NCBI RefSeq assembly: GCF_033807575.1
Contig: NC_084720.1
Coordinates: 17,615,570-17,679,569, forward strand
DNA length: 64,000 nucleotides
Direction: 5' to 3'
Source: Cydia pomonella
Taxonomy: Eukaryota; Arthropoda; Insecta; Lepidoptera; Tortricidae
A model generated the notes under the pieces. That model was not told the DNA's origin. It worked only from the letters and a program-made list of their open reading frames with translations, and did no database searches. How positions within the stretch are numbered: the first letter of the stretch is position 1; every line of letters starts with the position of its first letter. Shown piece after piece: positions 10,810-21,030 of the stretch. The position numbers were made by a program, and so were the translations under genes.

Positions 10810-11135
10810 AGCGCTGGTGGCCTAGCGGTAAGAGCGTGCGACTTGCAATCCGGAGGTCGCGGGTTCAAACCCCGGCTCGTACCAATGAGTTTTCAGAACT
10901 TATGTACGAAATATCATTTGATATTTACCACTCGCTTTTCGGTGAAGGAAAACATCGTGAGGAAACCGGACTAATCCTAACAAGGCCTAGTTTACCCTCT
11001 GGGTTGGAAGGTCAGATGGCAGTCGCTTTCGTAAAAACTAGTGCCTACGCCAAATCTTGGGATTAGTTGTCAAGCGGACCCCAGGCTCCCATGAGCCGTG
11101 GCAATATGCCGGGACAACGCGAGGAAGAAGAAGAA
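10810..11135 (+). mobile_element. SINE-A, full length, perfect 21-bp TSD
   Basis: This is the best-preserved SINE-A. It begins AGCGCTGGTGGCCTAGCGG (A-box region), has the B box GGTCGCGGGTTCAAACC, a central block CATTTGATATTTACCA, and ends in GAGGAAGAAGAAGAA. The 21-bp sequences at 10789-10809 and 11136-11156 are identical, so insertion is recent. It ends about 80 bp upstream of the first ATG of the TREX-like frame and may lie in that gene's promoter or leader. Confidence 0.95.
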
Positions 11136-11216
11136 GAGGTTGTATATATGCATAGAGCGTACGATTAGTTGCAATATACGAGTACGTCACCTTAGATCGG
11201 TCTACAGCATAGATAA

Positions 11217-12056
11217 ATGAGCACTGCATTGTTAATGTTATCATTATCAGTTGCAATTATGGCTCCGATAGCTACATACGTGTTCCTAGACCTTGGTACT
11301 ACCGGTAAAGACCCAAAAGTGGACGAAATAACAGAATTCGCCATGGTGGCAGTGAATCGCCAGCACCTTCTCGAGACGAGCGATTCGCGTTCCAAAAAGC
11401 TCAGGGTTCAAAACAAGTTGATTCGCTGCTTCAAAGTTGACAAGAAAATGACTTACAATGCGAAATCTAATGGCAGAGGCGGCTTTAAGAACGAAGATCT
11501 CCAACACGAGTGCTACTTCGATAAATGTTGCTTTCTCATGATCGATAATTTCCTCAATACTCTGAAGAAACCTGTGTGCTTGATCGCGCACAACGGTGGG
11601 AACTTTGACTTCCCTATATTGAAGAGATATTTCACTAAACTCGGTGTGAAATTTTCGGATGCTAACCTCATGTATGCTGATACATTACTGGCATTCTCTG
11701 ACATTATAGAGAACACAACAGTGTATGAAGAGGCTGGAACATCAAGCGGTAATGACTTGAATGAAAACCCTCCTAAAAAGCAATGTATCGCACGAGTTGG
11801 GCGAGTCCGAGTCCATGCAAAAAACCGCAAATATCCGAACACACGCTCAAAACAAGGTAATACTGAAGAATCGTACAAGCTGACAAATATATATAAACGA
11901 TTGTTAAAGAAATCGCCTAGGACAGCACATCAAGGCGAAGCGGACTGTAACTTGATGCTGAAAATAGCAGAGCATCTTGGCCGAAGGTTTGTGAACTGGA
12001 TTAACGATGAAAAATATAATATTTGTCGCTTCCCTGATGACGTACGCGACCCGTAA
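11217..12056 (+). CDS. TREX-like DEDDh 3'-5' exonuclease, catalytic Glu lost
   Basis: A single uninterrupted frame of 279 codons resembles three-prime repair exonucleases (TREX1/TREX2-like), which degrade DNA from 3' ends using two metal ions. Motif I is at residues 21-30 (YVFLDLGTTG), motif II at about 122-134 (LIAHNGGNFDFP, Asp131), and motif III at 238-243 (H-x4-D). The family has D-x-E in motif I; here the codon reads Gly27, so metal binding and catalysis are probably impaired. The usual MTGL-like segment after motif I is also altered (around 80-92). The ATG at 11259 (Met15) has a better start context and gives an N-terminus right before motif I, so it may be the real start. AATAAA lies at 12115-12120. 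The lack of introns suggests a retrocopy or a diverged paralog; no poly(A) tail is visible. Confidence 0.75.
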   Translation: MSTALLMLSLSVAIMAPIATYVFLDLGTTGKDPKVDEITEFAMVAVNRQHLLETSDSRSKKLRVQNKLIRCFKVDKKMTYNAKSNGRGGFKNEDLQHECYFDKCCFLMIDNFLNTLKKPVCLIAHNGGNFDFPILKRYFTKLGVKFSDANLMYADTLLAFSDIIENTTVYEEAGTSSGNDLNENPPKKQCIARVGRVRVHAKNRKYPNTRSKQGNTEESYKLTNIYKRLLKKSPRTAHQGEADCNLMLKIAEHLGRRFVNWINDEKYNICRFPDDVRDP

Positions 12057-12120
12057 TGTTATTGATTCAAGGAGTATAGTAAACTATGGGACAATTCGAA
12101 ACAAGAAAAACAGAAATAAA

Positions 12121-12555
12121 AACTCGACATCGACAACGTAATTTTAGTAGAAAAATGTAAGTTACAAAAGTTGTTAACTAACTTTAAATTGTTGGATGTC
12201 TAACTGGTCATTCAAAACGAAAAATGATAAAAAATAGATGTTATTCAAATCCTTATACAATCACAGTCACATATTAAGTACATACCTACGTCGATTTTTT
12301 TTACAATATTGCGTATGATTGTTGCCTCATTTCTCTCCTTAGTTTTGCGCAGTCAGGTAGGAAGGTTTTTGAATAGGTAATCATAAGCATAATGGAAAAC
12401 TGCGAAAGATTAGATTTACATTAATATCATAATATTAAATTACAATATAAATTATTCTACACGAATCTATTTGGTTTTATATCTATAATTTATTTGAGAA
12501 ACTTTTTGCTGGAGAACCCATTATATTCAATTAGTGAATTTTTTGACATAACTGT
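12121..12555. other. No gene seen
   Basis: AT-rich spacer between the TREX-like gene and the LINE remnant. No repeat or coding signal was found. Confidence 0.4.
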
Positions 12556-12558
12556 ATA

Positions 12559-13690
12559 AAATACGGCGGTCTCGGTATCCGCTCGACGGGCGGGCTGGCG
12601 CTCCCTGCCTTTCTGTCATCTGTCCACAGCACTCTCACCCTCATTGGCGATATTTTACGTTTACCTTCAACCGCTGATGTCCCAGTGGCATGCCTGGCGG
12701 ACGCTGAATCGGCATGGGTAGCAAAACCATCCCGGCGAAAAATTGCCTACGGAAAAAGCTAGCCAAGCAGCCTGGGATTCCGCAACCGCCAAAACACAAC
12801 ATGAGTATTTAATTCAGAGCTCGCTAAATGTATCTGAACGTGCCAGACTGCTGGCCGTATTGTATCCGAGCCTGAATCGGGTCATTGGCTACATGCGCTG
12901 CCTTCGCGAAACATTGGATCGGTACTGGACCCCTCTGCGATGCGTATTGCAGTGTGCCTTCGTCTTGGCTTTAACATCTGCGAGCCACACGCTTGCAGTC
13001 GCTGCGGAAATCCCGTGGACTCTCTGGGGAGGCATGGCCTGCACTGTCAACAGAGTTCGGGGCGGCTCTACAGACATGCCACTATAAACGAGCTTATTAG
13101 ACTTGCTATCTCCACCGCCTCTCTTCCCGCGACTCTGGAGCCTTCGGGCCTCTCTGCCGTGGATGGCAAGAAACCTGATGGCTGCACTCTCGTGCTCTGA
13201 GTCCTGGGCTGCGCTTTGGCGTGGGACACCACATGTGTCGATACTCTGGCTCCGTCTCACGTGGAGGGTTCTGCTCGGAAACCTGGGAATGCCACTGACT
13301 AAGCCCAAACATTTAAGCGCCGCAAATAGTCTTTTTTAATGAATTAGTATGAGTTAGCGGCGCTTGCTGTAGAAACTATAGGTCCTTGGCCATCCGACAC
13401 CAAAATTTTTGTTAAAAAGATGTTGGAACGCCTAATAGGTGTCCCGGGGAACCACAGAGCGGGCTCCTTCTTTGCTCAGAGGTTGAGTCTGGCGATGCAA
13501 AGGAGTAACGCCGCCAGTGTTTTAGGGTATATGCCGGAAGCAGGGGATTTGGGGGAGGTGTTTTATATTTGGTTGTAGTCGTAGTTTAAGTTACTTAGGT
13601 TTTAAGGTATAGTTTTAAGTTATTAAATTTATCTACATTTTCTTTATGCATTTTATGTGCTTTTGTTTAATAAAGGAATATAAATGAAAA
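12559..13690 (+). pseudogene. Non-LTR retrotransposon 3' end, frameshifted, with zinc-knuckle/endonuclease-like C-terminus
   Basis: Coding pieces lie in at least three frames. The first, from 12559, reads YGGLGIRS, the conserved end of the RT thumb region. A piece from about 12743 reads ARLLAV, then the frame changes near 12865. The piece at about 12940-13200 reads IAVCLRLG and then C-x2-C, H and C/H residues (CSRCGNPVDSLGRHGLHC), followed by R-H, EP-GL and DGKKPDG. The spacing of CCHC, RH and PD motifs resembles the restriction-like endonuclease end of site-specific LINEs, but this is inference. Further downstream, past more breaks, come GPW and RAGSFFAQRLSLAMQR. A 3' UTR with AATAAA at about 13669 ends the element. 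It is not functional. Confidence 0.75.
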
Positions 13691-13691
13691 A

Positions 13692-15050
13692 AAGAAGGAA
13701 ATAATTAATAACTATATACAAATATCAAGCAATACACAATTTAAAGACCATAATTACCAATCGATTAATTAACAATGTCAAATAAAGAAAAAACAATGTC
13801 AATACGTATATACGTATACGTAGGAACAACGTACGTTGTTCCTTCTTGAGGAAGATTCACCAAATATATAAACATTTCAAACTTAAAACCTAATTTGACT
13901 TTATTTATGAGTAAATTTTTATTGCATTTGAGGGATTCCCCTCAGCGATACACCGCTGCACACCGCAAGTAGTGATGATAATAAATATAGATGAATGTAT
14001 CAACACAATACGATCAACAAAGCAGAGACAGTGTTATGTTTATTATCATAATCTAATCTGGCTTGTAGATATTTAAATGAGGTGTGCATTATCTGGGTGA
14101 TTGATATATCTGTATTAGTTATGAATAGCTTATGATAATATTATATCCAATTAGGTATATACCTATCTTTATATCCAATCTTTTGTTTATTATTTAAAAT
14201 AATAAGTGGGTTGAAAAAAATATTAATGTAAACATGTTGTTCGAGAGATAGTTATGTATCCTAATTATATTTATGTACCAACTAAAATGCACTCGTTGGC
14301 GTCTAGTTTCTGAGAGTCGGTCTTCTTCGGCTTTCGGTTGCTTCCAAAACACTATCTATATTAATCCCTGTATCTTTTTTGTTCGTATTATTGTTATCAG
14401 CATAAATAATAGATATATTATTATTTGACATTATTAAAGCTTGACATGATTCTATTTGGCCCTGAAGAGCTAAGGCTCTTTATTATTTGTCACCATGCCT
14501 GTCACCTTCTGATAAGTATTTAAGATCGAAAGTGACGGACATAAGTAGTGAGGAGTGACAAAAATTGAAATTCCTTCAGAAACAAGTCAATAAAATAAAA
14601 AAAGTCAATTTGTGTAGGAATGTCCCTATAATACATATGTATTTATATTAAGCCATGAGCTACGTCTTAATAATATGAGAGTTAATGAGTTAAAGGAGTT
14701 CATATTTCACCTTTCGCATGATATGACCAAGGTAATGTAGCTTTTTTAACTGTCTTTAAAACCTTTAACAATTTCCCTAGATCACTCCTAGATAATGTAT
14801 GGGAAATATACTAATGCCTAAGACTATAATACGTGTCATCCACGATGACGCACAGATAGTCAAATCTACCCTTTAATAATATTACAATAAGAGTCAAGGC
14901 AAGCGTCTTCGTGATTGACACGATCTATAAATGTATAATTAAGAGAGTTGAGCACTTGTAGGTAAGCAATAATTGGTAATAAGCAATTAAATAAGGTATT
15001 GTTAAAACAAATTCTTAGCAAACTATTAACGTCCTCCTACCCTACCCCGG
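13692..15050. other. No gene seen; AT-rich, with a 22-bp perfect palindrome
   Basis: A perfect self-complementary 22-mer lies at 13822-13843 (centre CGTACG), preceded by alternating ACGTATATACGTATACG. The rest is AT-rich and unmatched within the window. Confidence 0.4.
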
Positions 15051-15054
15051 TAGT

Positions 15055-15195
15055 GAGCCTGCCTACCGAAGAAGGAGGTCCCGGGTTCGAATTCCGGTAA
15101 GCTGGCGCATTTATTTGTAATATACTCGTATTCACAAAATTTGTTCCTGTTTTACGGATGTTATCTATGAATGTATTTATATATCTACCTATGTA
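15055..15195 (+). repeat. SINE-D, degraded copy
   Basis: GTAGTGAGCCTGCCTACCGA followed by GGTCCCGGGTTCGAATTCC corresponds to the head of 9833-10095. The body is diverged and the tail is lost. Confidence 0.65.
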
Positions 15196-15952
15196 CAGAG
15201 TCAAGGAGGGAACAGTGACTTGAAAAAAATAGCCGGGGGTAGTACATAAAATCTAATTACAACACGACAGAAGCTATTTGCTTCTCTGCTAATACCACCG
15301 AAACATTTGGTAATCGAACAAATTCAAATGGACTAGCAAGGGTTATTCTAACACGTACGGGTGCTACAGTGTATGTATATTTGGGCGACTGAGCCACTGT
15401 TTGCGTTGAGCCACTGTTCCCCCCTTAACTCTACCTAAAGTATCCACATACACGATTTGCTTAGTTTGGTGCTAGGTCGATCTGTGGTTTTACCCAGATA
15501 TTTTTTTTTTAATTGTACCTACCATTTTTTTAAAATAACTCAACAGTTTTTAAAGCCGCAATTCTGAGAACTTGAACACATAACTCGGCCAAATATTTTA
15601 TCCCATAGCTAGTATATCCTAGAGGCCGATTCTAATTTAACAGTTCTTTATAGTATTCTGGTTTTGACACGACGCTCCGACGAGCTTGACGAATTTGACG
15701 ACCGTCTTGGTGATTGGTACAGTCACGTCTGTGTAATATGGCAATTAGCCACTTTTAGTATTTAGCAGTAACACGCTGGTTTACTGCGACATAAACGCAT
15801 ATTGCTTGTGTCAGCACAACCTAACGTGTATATATGTATAGGCAGGCTTTTACATAATACACGATCTTATACTATCACACATAAGGTGTTTCACTACTAC
15901 TCCCTGGACCCGCTCGAAACAATATTAACAAGATACACTCTTGTTATTTGAT
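15196..15952. other. No gene or clear repeat
   Basis: No coding signal or duplicated block was identified. Confidence 0.35.
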
Positions 15953-16066
15953 CTGAAAATATCGATACGAAAAATGTGCCAAAAATATGTATACACCACC
16001 TTAATATAAGAGCAATAAAGTCGTGTATACATATTTTTGGCACTTTTTTCGTATCCATATTTTCAG
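15953..16066. repeat. Short snap-back MITE
   Basis: Arms of about 40 bp pair CTGAAAATATCGATACGAAA with TTTCGTATCCATATTTTCAG and share GCCAAAAATATGTATAC, around a core of about 30 bp. A half copy lies at about 39129-39172, followed by the same GACGTGACCGT flank, so the family may extend beyond the arms. Confidence 0.7.
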
Positions 16067-16193
16067 ACGTGACCGTACGCATCTCTCGCACGCATCCATT
16101 CGCAAGTGAACGATCCTCAAATTCAGAGCAAATTGTTAAATCAGATGCTCCTAGTTCGTAAGTACGCACTTTATGTAACTCGGAAACTAAAAA

Positions 16194-16324
16194 CAATGCC
16201 GGATTTAGAGGTCTGGAGGCGTTGGGGCAACAAAGGAGTGGAGGCCCCCTGGCACCAAATTATTTTCCAAATAAAATGGTCAATTTTCCGAAGCCTCCCG
16301 GTTGCCTCCCTAAATCCGGCCCTT
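16194..16324. mobile_element. hAT-type MITE with 8-bp TSD ACTAAAAA
   Basis: This is 131 bp with inverted ends GCCGGATTTAG and CTAAATCCGGC and a GC-rich interior. ACTAAAAA is duplicated at 16186-16193 and 16325-16332. The GGATTTAG terminus is widespread among insect hAT MITEs. It has no coding capacity. Confidence 0.75.
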
Positions 16325-16504
16325 ACTAAAAACGATAGAAATTCCAGAGTCAGTTTGTTACAAAGATAATTAATTTTTTATTACCGTTATGTTAAAATGA
16401 TATTTTGGTCGGATGTTCATATCCGACGTTATAGAATAAGTGTCGAGATGTATTTAACGCATTACGCAAACAAATCATCATTTCGATTTTTTTAAATTTT
16501 TTTT

Positions 16505-16863
16505 TATACCACGACGGTGGCAAGCAAGCATACGGCCCGCCTGATGGTAAGCAGTCACCGTAGCCTATGGACGCCTACAACTCCGGAGGTGTTACATGCG
16601 CGTTGCCGACCCTTTAAAAATCCTCCTCCTCAATCCACTCCTTTTTTGAAGAACCTCATACTGTAGACCCTGGGGAAAACCTCGGCAGGTAGCTCATTCC
16701 ACAACCGGAGCGTGTGCGGGAGGAAGTTCCTCTTAAACCGCACAGTGCGTGACCATTTAGGTTCTAGGGTGTGAGGATGAACACCCTGCCGACGGCGGGC
16801 GGTGCGGTGATAGAAAGTAGCCGTGGGCATCATGTCAAAGAATTCGTAATTACTTACTTTCAT
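16505..16863 (-). pseudogene. LINE 3' end: C-terminal coding remnant plus 3' UTR
   Basis: On the minus strand a frame of about 77 codons (16863 down to 16630) ends with FLPHTLRLWNELPAEVFP and FFKKGVD. This is the conserved C-terminal signature of a Jockey/R1-like lepidopteran LINE polyprotein. After the stop comes a 3' UTR with GGCAACGCGCATGT and GGGCCGTATGCTTGCTTGCC, ending in TATAAAAAAA. This UTR is the tail found on SINE-B copies throughout the window, so this LINE or a relative is the likely source of retrotransposition machinery for them. The 5' part of the element is absent. A second copy of this end is at 61505-61698. Confidence 0.75.
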
Positions 16864-16869
16864 TTAAAT

Positions 16870-17297
16870 TAAGCTGTCTACATATACTCCCAAACTTACC
16901 TTATCAAGTTGATAACGCGACGAGATTAAGGACTGCATATTTTATCCCATCTACAGCGCTATTTTATCCTAGCCCTTCCGTAAGTATGCAAGCGTCCTCA
17001 CAAGTCCCCGCATCCTCAGTCCTTTGAGTCTGGTATCCTGACTTCGTTAGCTTCTTGTCTCCAGTTTTTTTGCCGCAGCTTGTCGTTTAAAGATTTGCTT
17101 AGACGGCGTTTGAGGTTTTCCGGGTTAAATTTGAGCAATTTAACGTGCAACGGAGTCTTAAGTGAGTCTTTTTGTTGGGAAAAGGGGAAATTTAATAAAT
17201 GTTGTGTACTTAGATACGATACTTAGATACGAGTATTTTTATACATTAGTGAATACATAGTTTAGTTTAGTTTATTTCATGCGTATTAATAAATTAA
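16870..17297. other. No gene seen
   Basis: Spacer between two LINE ends with no recognised feature. Confidence 0.35.
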
Positions 17298-18343
17298 AGT
17301 CAAAGTCAAAGTCAAAGTCAAAATATTCTTTATTCAAATAGGCCTAGCAACAAGCACTTTTAAATCGTCAAATTTTACAAATATCATCTTAATCTAAATA
17401 TCAGAGCAATTTATTGATGCAGTTATTATTGTTCTAAAAAAAACATTGTACTATTATAGATATGGTAAACTTAATAATAAGAATTTCACAAAAGGATCGT
17501 CAAACATCAAAATTGTATAAAAATACTAGTCTAGAACCTTTCTAGAATAAAATCTAAATGTCAAATAATACGGTATATATATACATTGAATTATCAATTT
17601 CATCATTAATAACATAACAATAAATAATTCATTCTTTACAATCACACTTAATCCCACGGTGTTTCATCATTCATGTAGTCTTGTGTGCTATAATAGGCTT
17701 TAGAGATAAGCTTACGTTTTACATAATTTTTAAATTTACTAACAGACAATTCAGTTATAATATTAGGAAGTTTATTGTAAAATCTTACACAATTACCCAT
17801 GAATGATTTCTTAATTTTATGGAGCCTAGTGAAGGGCACTGCGAGCTTATGCTTATTTCTAGTATTAATATTATGTATTTCACAGTTTTTCTTAAAAATG
17901 TCAATGTTTTTATGTACATACAGAATATTCTCATAAATATATTGACAGTGCACTGTCATTATGTTAATGTCCTTAAACTTATCTCTAAGTGTGGCTCTAT
18001 GGTACATTTTATATATTGCACGAATAGCCCTCTTCTGCAGAACAAAAATGGTATTTATCTCTGAAGCACTGCCCCATAGTAAAATACCATATGACATAAT
18101 GCTATGAAAGTAACTAAAGTAAACTAATCGAGCTGTTTTCACTCTGTTAACTGACGGATCTTGCTCACTGCAAAAGCTGCAGAACTCAGTCTATTCGAGA
18201 GATTAGCAATATGGGGACCCCATTGTAGTTTAGAATCTAAAGTTATACCAAGAAAAACTGTGCTATCTACTAGTTCCAATTCCTCATCCTTAATTTATAT
18301 ACAATTCAAAGTATGAAATTGTATATAAATTAATCTTATGATC
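17298..18343 (-). pseudogene. Jockey/CR1-like LINE, 3' end with frameshifted RT C-terminus
   Basis: Minus-strand coding begins near 18340. The phrase ELVDSTVFLGITLDSKLQWG, followed by an alanine-rich segment ending KIRQLT, is the RT palm/thumb end. One base appears lost near 18142, and coding resumes as 164 codons (18142-17648) starting VKTARLVYFSYFHSIMSYG, with WG and LQKRAIR typical of this clade. A TAA replaces an expected CAA just upstream of ELVDS (codon at about 18300), so the frame was already dead. The 3' UTR carries CCTATTTGAATAAAGAATAT and ends in a (GACTTT)n tail at 17298-17322. A fragment of the same 3' end is at 61725-61780. Confidence 0.8.
18290..18333. repeat. Perfect 17-bp inverted repeat, 10-nt loop
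   Basis: Arms 18290-18306 and 18317-18333 are exact reverse complements (TTAATTTATATACAATT). They lie within the decayed LINE coding region. The AT-only arms make a chance or mutation-driven origin possible. Confidence 0.6.
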
Positions 18344-18529
18344 GTAAATTATACTTAAATAATTTGGCATGCAAATATAAAATTAGGTATATAAAGTCAA
18401 CAATGATAATCAAAACAATTTGATACAAATAATAAAAACTAAACCAGATAATTGATATGTTGAAAAGGTATCGTCATTTTAAAAATATGAGCGATAGTAA
18501 AAACATTTCAGAAAAAATCTAAGGGCCTG

Positions 18530-18727
18530 TTTCACAATGTCCAAGTAAAGTATTGGATAGCTAATTAACAAATAAATTAACTGCCAGATAAAACTTCATA
18601 CAAAACTTAGCACTTTACCAGTTAAGCTTATTTGAAGATTGTGAAACGCCAAAAATGACTCTATTCGTCAGATAAGTGGCAAGTAGCTTATTCAGGACTT
18701 TACTTGGACATTGTGAAAGAGGCCCTA
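18530..18727. repeat. MITE with AGGGCCTGTTTCACAATG ends
   Basis: Arms of about 32 bp (GGGCCTGTTTCACAATGTCC and its complement) flank a core that includes GTTAATTAGC-type sequence. A partial copy in the opposite orientation is at 37375-37521, retaining the right arm. Confidence 0.75.
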
Positions 18728-19035
18728 AATATTTTTCTGTAATGTACAGTCAAGTGTAAAAATATGGGTGTACACATCTTACTCAAAAATATGTCCCATA
18801 GCATCTTATTACTGCGTAGTACCATATTTATGAGACGATTCTCTCGATACATATTTTTGCAGCAGACTGTACCTATTAAATGTTAATCCCTTATATTCGT
18901 TCCCTGAATTTAATGCGTACTACACTGATTTCTGTAAGTATTACAAGTACAAATTGTTTAGCTTAATTTAACACTCAGCAGTACAGATTCAAAATTGTAA
19001 TAATCTTGAGCCAAAGTTTTTGGTTTAATAAATTC

Positions 19036-19125
19036 AAAGATGTATGTGATGTCCCTAACTCGTATCAGGCCAGCAGGTGTATATGTCCAGCAGTGGGACG
19101 TATGTGGGCGGAATTAATAAAAAAA
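19036..19125 (+). repeat. SINE-C tail fragment
   Basis: AAAGATGTATGTGATGTCC and CCAGCAGTGGGACGTAT match the 3' half of SINE-C at 34820-34975. The head is absent. Confidence 0.6.
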
Positions 19126-19364
19126 TAATTTAAGTCCTTCTCATGGCTCAATTCACTTCAACGGCAAAATTGGCCACATCGCCGCCATATTTCGCTTTCG
19201 TATAATTCGTATGATAATACAAGGGAACCTCGCTGGTTTCTAACTCACAGTGGATTTTGCCGCGACAGCCACTGCTTGCCCAATATAACTTGAACTTGGT
19301 AATCTTAGATACCTTCAAACGAGCCATTGGGTACTTCACATGATTTAAACTTTCATGATTTTTA

Positions 19365-19516
19365 CACATTATTAACTAAGACGGGATTTAATCGCGTATT
19401 AAGTTTTAAATTTACCTCCGACATTTCGAGGACGGCGTTGTCCCCGTGGTCTCGGAGAAGACGAAACGTTTAAAACTTAATACGCGATTAAGTCCCGTTT
19501 GTGTTAGTTAATAACA
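19365..19516. repeat. Snap-back repeat with TTAATCGCGTATTAAG arms
   Basis: The core arms 19381-19407 and 19472-19498 (ACGGGATTTAATCGCGTA and complement) are flanked by a further pair, TTATTAACTAA and TTAGTTAATAA. The centre holds TCGAGGACGGCGTTGTCC. I recognise this as a common lepidopteran repeat. Confidence 0.7.
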
Positions 19517-19654
19517 CTTGACATATGTTGAATATTGAAACAAAATTTAACTAAATGGATAGAAAATGAGCCATCCATTATATAAAAGTGGAATTTAAAA
19601 AGACATATTGAGATTATAAATAAATACAAGGCTCCAAAGTCTCAAAAATAGTTA

Positions 19655-19870
19655 TTTACGATACAAGTGCGAAAAATAGGAAATTCTTAACGCGTGGCGA
19701 CAAATTAAAATACGACCGAAGGGAGTGTTTTAAATCGACACGAGTTGTATCGTACAACGTTTTACAGTTCATATGACCCTATAAATTTTCGACATAGTTA
19801 CACAATGTGCGAATTTACGCACCAGTGTAGAAAAGTAACACCATATGTACCTACTGTAAAATATATTTTT
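19655..19870 (+). repeat. Dispersed ~210-bp repeat (CGACCGAAGGGAGT family), copy 1
   Basis: It contains TACGATACAAGTGCG, CGACCGAAGGGAGTGTTTTA and ATCGACACGAGTT, then CATATG..ACTGTAAAATA. Copies lie at 39305-39560 (+) and 53305-53530 (-). I could not assign a class; pairs such as CGATACAAGTG and CACTTGTATCG-like blocks suggest a non-autonomous DNA element. Confidence 0.65.
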
Positions 19871-20224
19871 TTTTTACTTTCAAAAAGAAAAAAGGAAATA
19901 TAACCATTCGATACCTTACACTTTATTGAAAAATAAATTGTATGACAACTTTATGCATAAACAGCAATCAAAATAGTAATTTTCTTAATCTTCCATACAT
20001 TTAGGACAGACTAATGTAATGACTAATGTAAGGGCACATCATATTATCATTTTGTTAGAGACGTTTCAAATGTTTCAATCGTCGAGTGCGAGCGTCAGAC
20101 GTTAACTCTCATTTCTGACCTTTGTGTTGCTTAAATGCCATGAGTCCTATATAGACATTTGATCCTCAGGAAAATCAAGATCGATTGACATTATTTACAA
20201 AAACTAATCAAATATCAAATTCTT

Positions 20225-20400
20225 GTGTATTTATATATTTCGGGGATCACGGAAAAGGGCTCTAACGATTTCGATGAAATTTGCTATATGAGGGTTTTCG
20301 GGTTAAAAATCGATCTAGCTAGGTCTTATCTCTGGGACAACGCGCATTTGTGAGTTTTTATATGTTTTTCGAGCAAAGCTCGGTCTCCTAGATATATATA
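20225..20400. repeat. Probable lepidopteran dispersed repeat
   Basis: The phrases AACGATTTCGATGAAATTTG and AAATCGATCTAGCTAGGTC are ones I associate with a widespread lepidopteran repeat. There is no second copy in this window, so this is recognition only. Confidence 0.3.
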
Positions 20401-20749
20401 TAAGCTAAACTGAACTAAAACGACAGTCTCACTTAAGCTTAGCGCATACATAGTTATTTATACGAGGGTTAAGCAAACTTTGCCTCTGAGTGAAACACAA
20501 CATTTTTCATAAATTTTTCACACAATACCAAAAGAATCAAATCCAAATTAAAAGTCAATTCTACCAGCTACTAACCCAAAATTTTCATCTGATTACTTTG
20601 CCCCACATGTGGATAAAATGGACATTTTTGGGTGACGACAATTAATATAATTAAGAAATTAATTAGAAAACACTGTAAATAATACGACTTTAAAACATCT
20701 TGTTCTATTTAAGATTTACAACAGTTTTGCGCTGATCTGCCCGAGCCGA

Positions 20750-21030
20750 GCTATGTCAATAAAGTTATAAAATAATAGAAGACAATATAATAGAAGAGAC
20801 AGCATACTACCCTGCGGGATACCAGCCAAGGAGCCGCACCAAGAAGAACTTGAAGAGAAGAAAACTTTAACCTTTACTCGCTGCTCACGATATTCTAATT
20901 AACTAGCTATGAAACCAACCAATTGTCACGGGACGGTGTCGCATTACACCAAGCAAAATATCGAAGTCAACAGTGTTAAATGCATTGCAAAAATCAAAAT
21001 ATATAAAAAGAATATCTTGAGTTTTTAAAG
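20750..21030 (-). pseudogene. LINE reverse-transcriptase domain fragment
   Basis: On the minus strand the sequence reads FIYFDFCNAFNTVDFDIL, matching the RT palm motif usually written DFSKAFDTVDHDIL. It then reads WFHS, and after frame changes a phrase like the VPQGS motif. Stops and frameshifts show it is dead. It is too short and diverged for a confident clade, though it fits Jockey/CR1-type RT. Confidence 0.6.

Noticed and set aside
10836..11066. An open frame of about 75 codons (SFSELMYEISFDIY...) that recurs in nearly every SINE-A copy
   Set aside because: It lies inside a tRNA-derived SINE, starts at different points in each copy and is broken in older copies. The similarity reflects SINE homology, not protein selection.
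12889..13308. A 139-codon minus-strand frame
   Set aside because: It is antisense to the LINE remnant at 12559-13690 and has no motif of its own.
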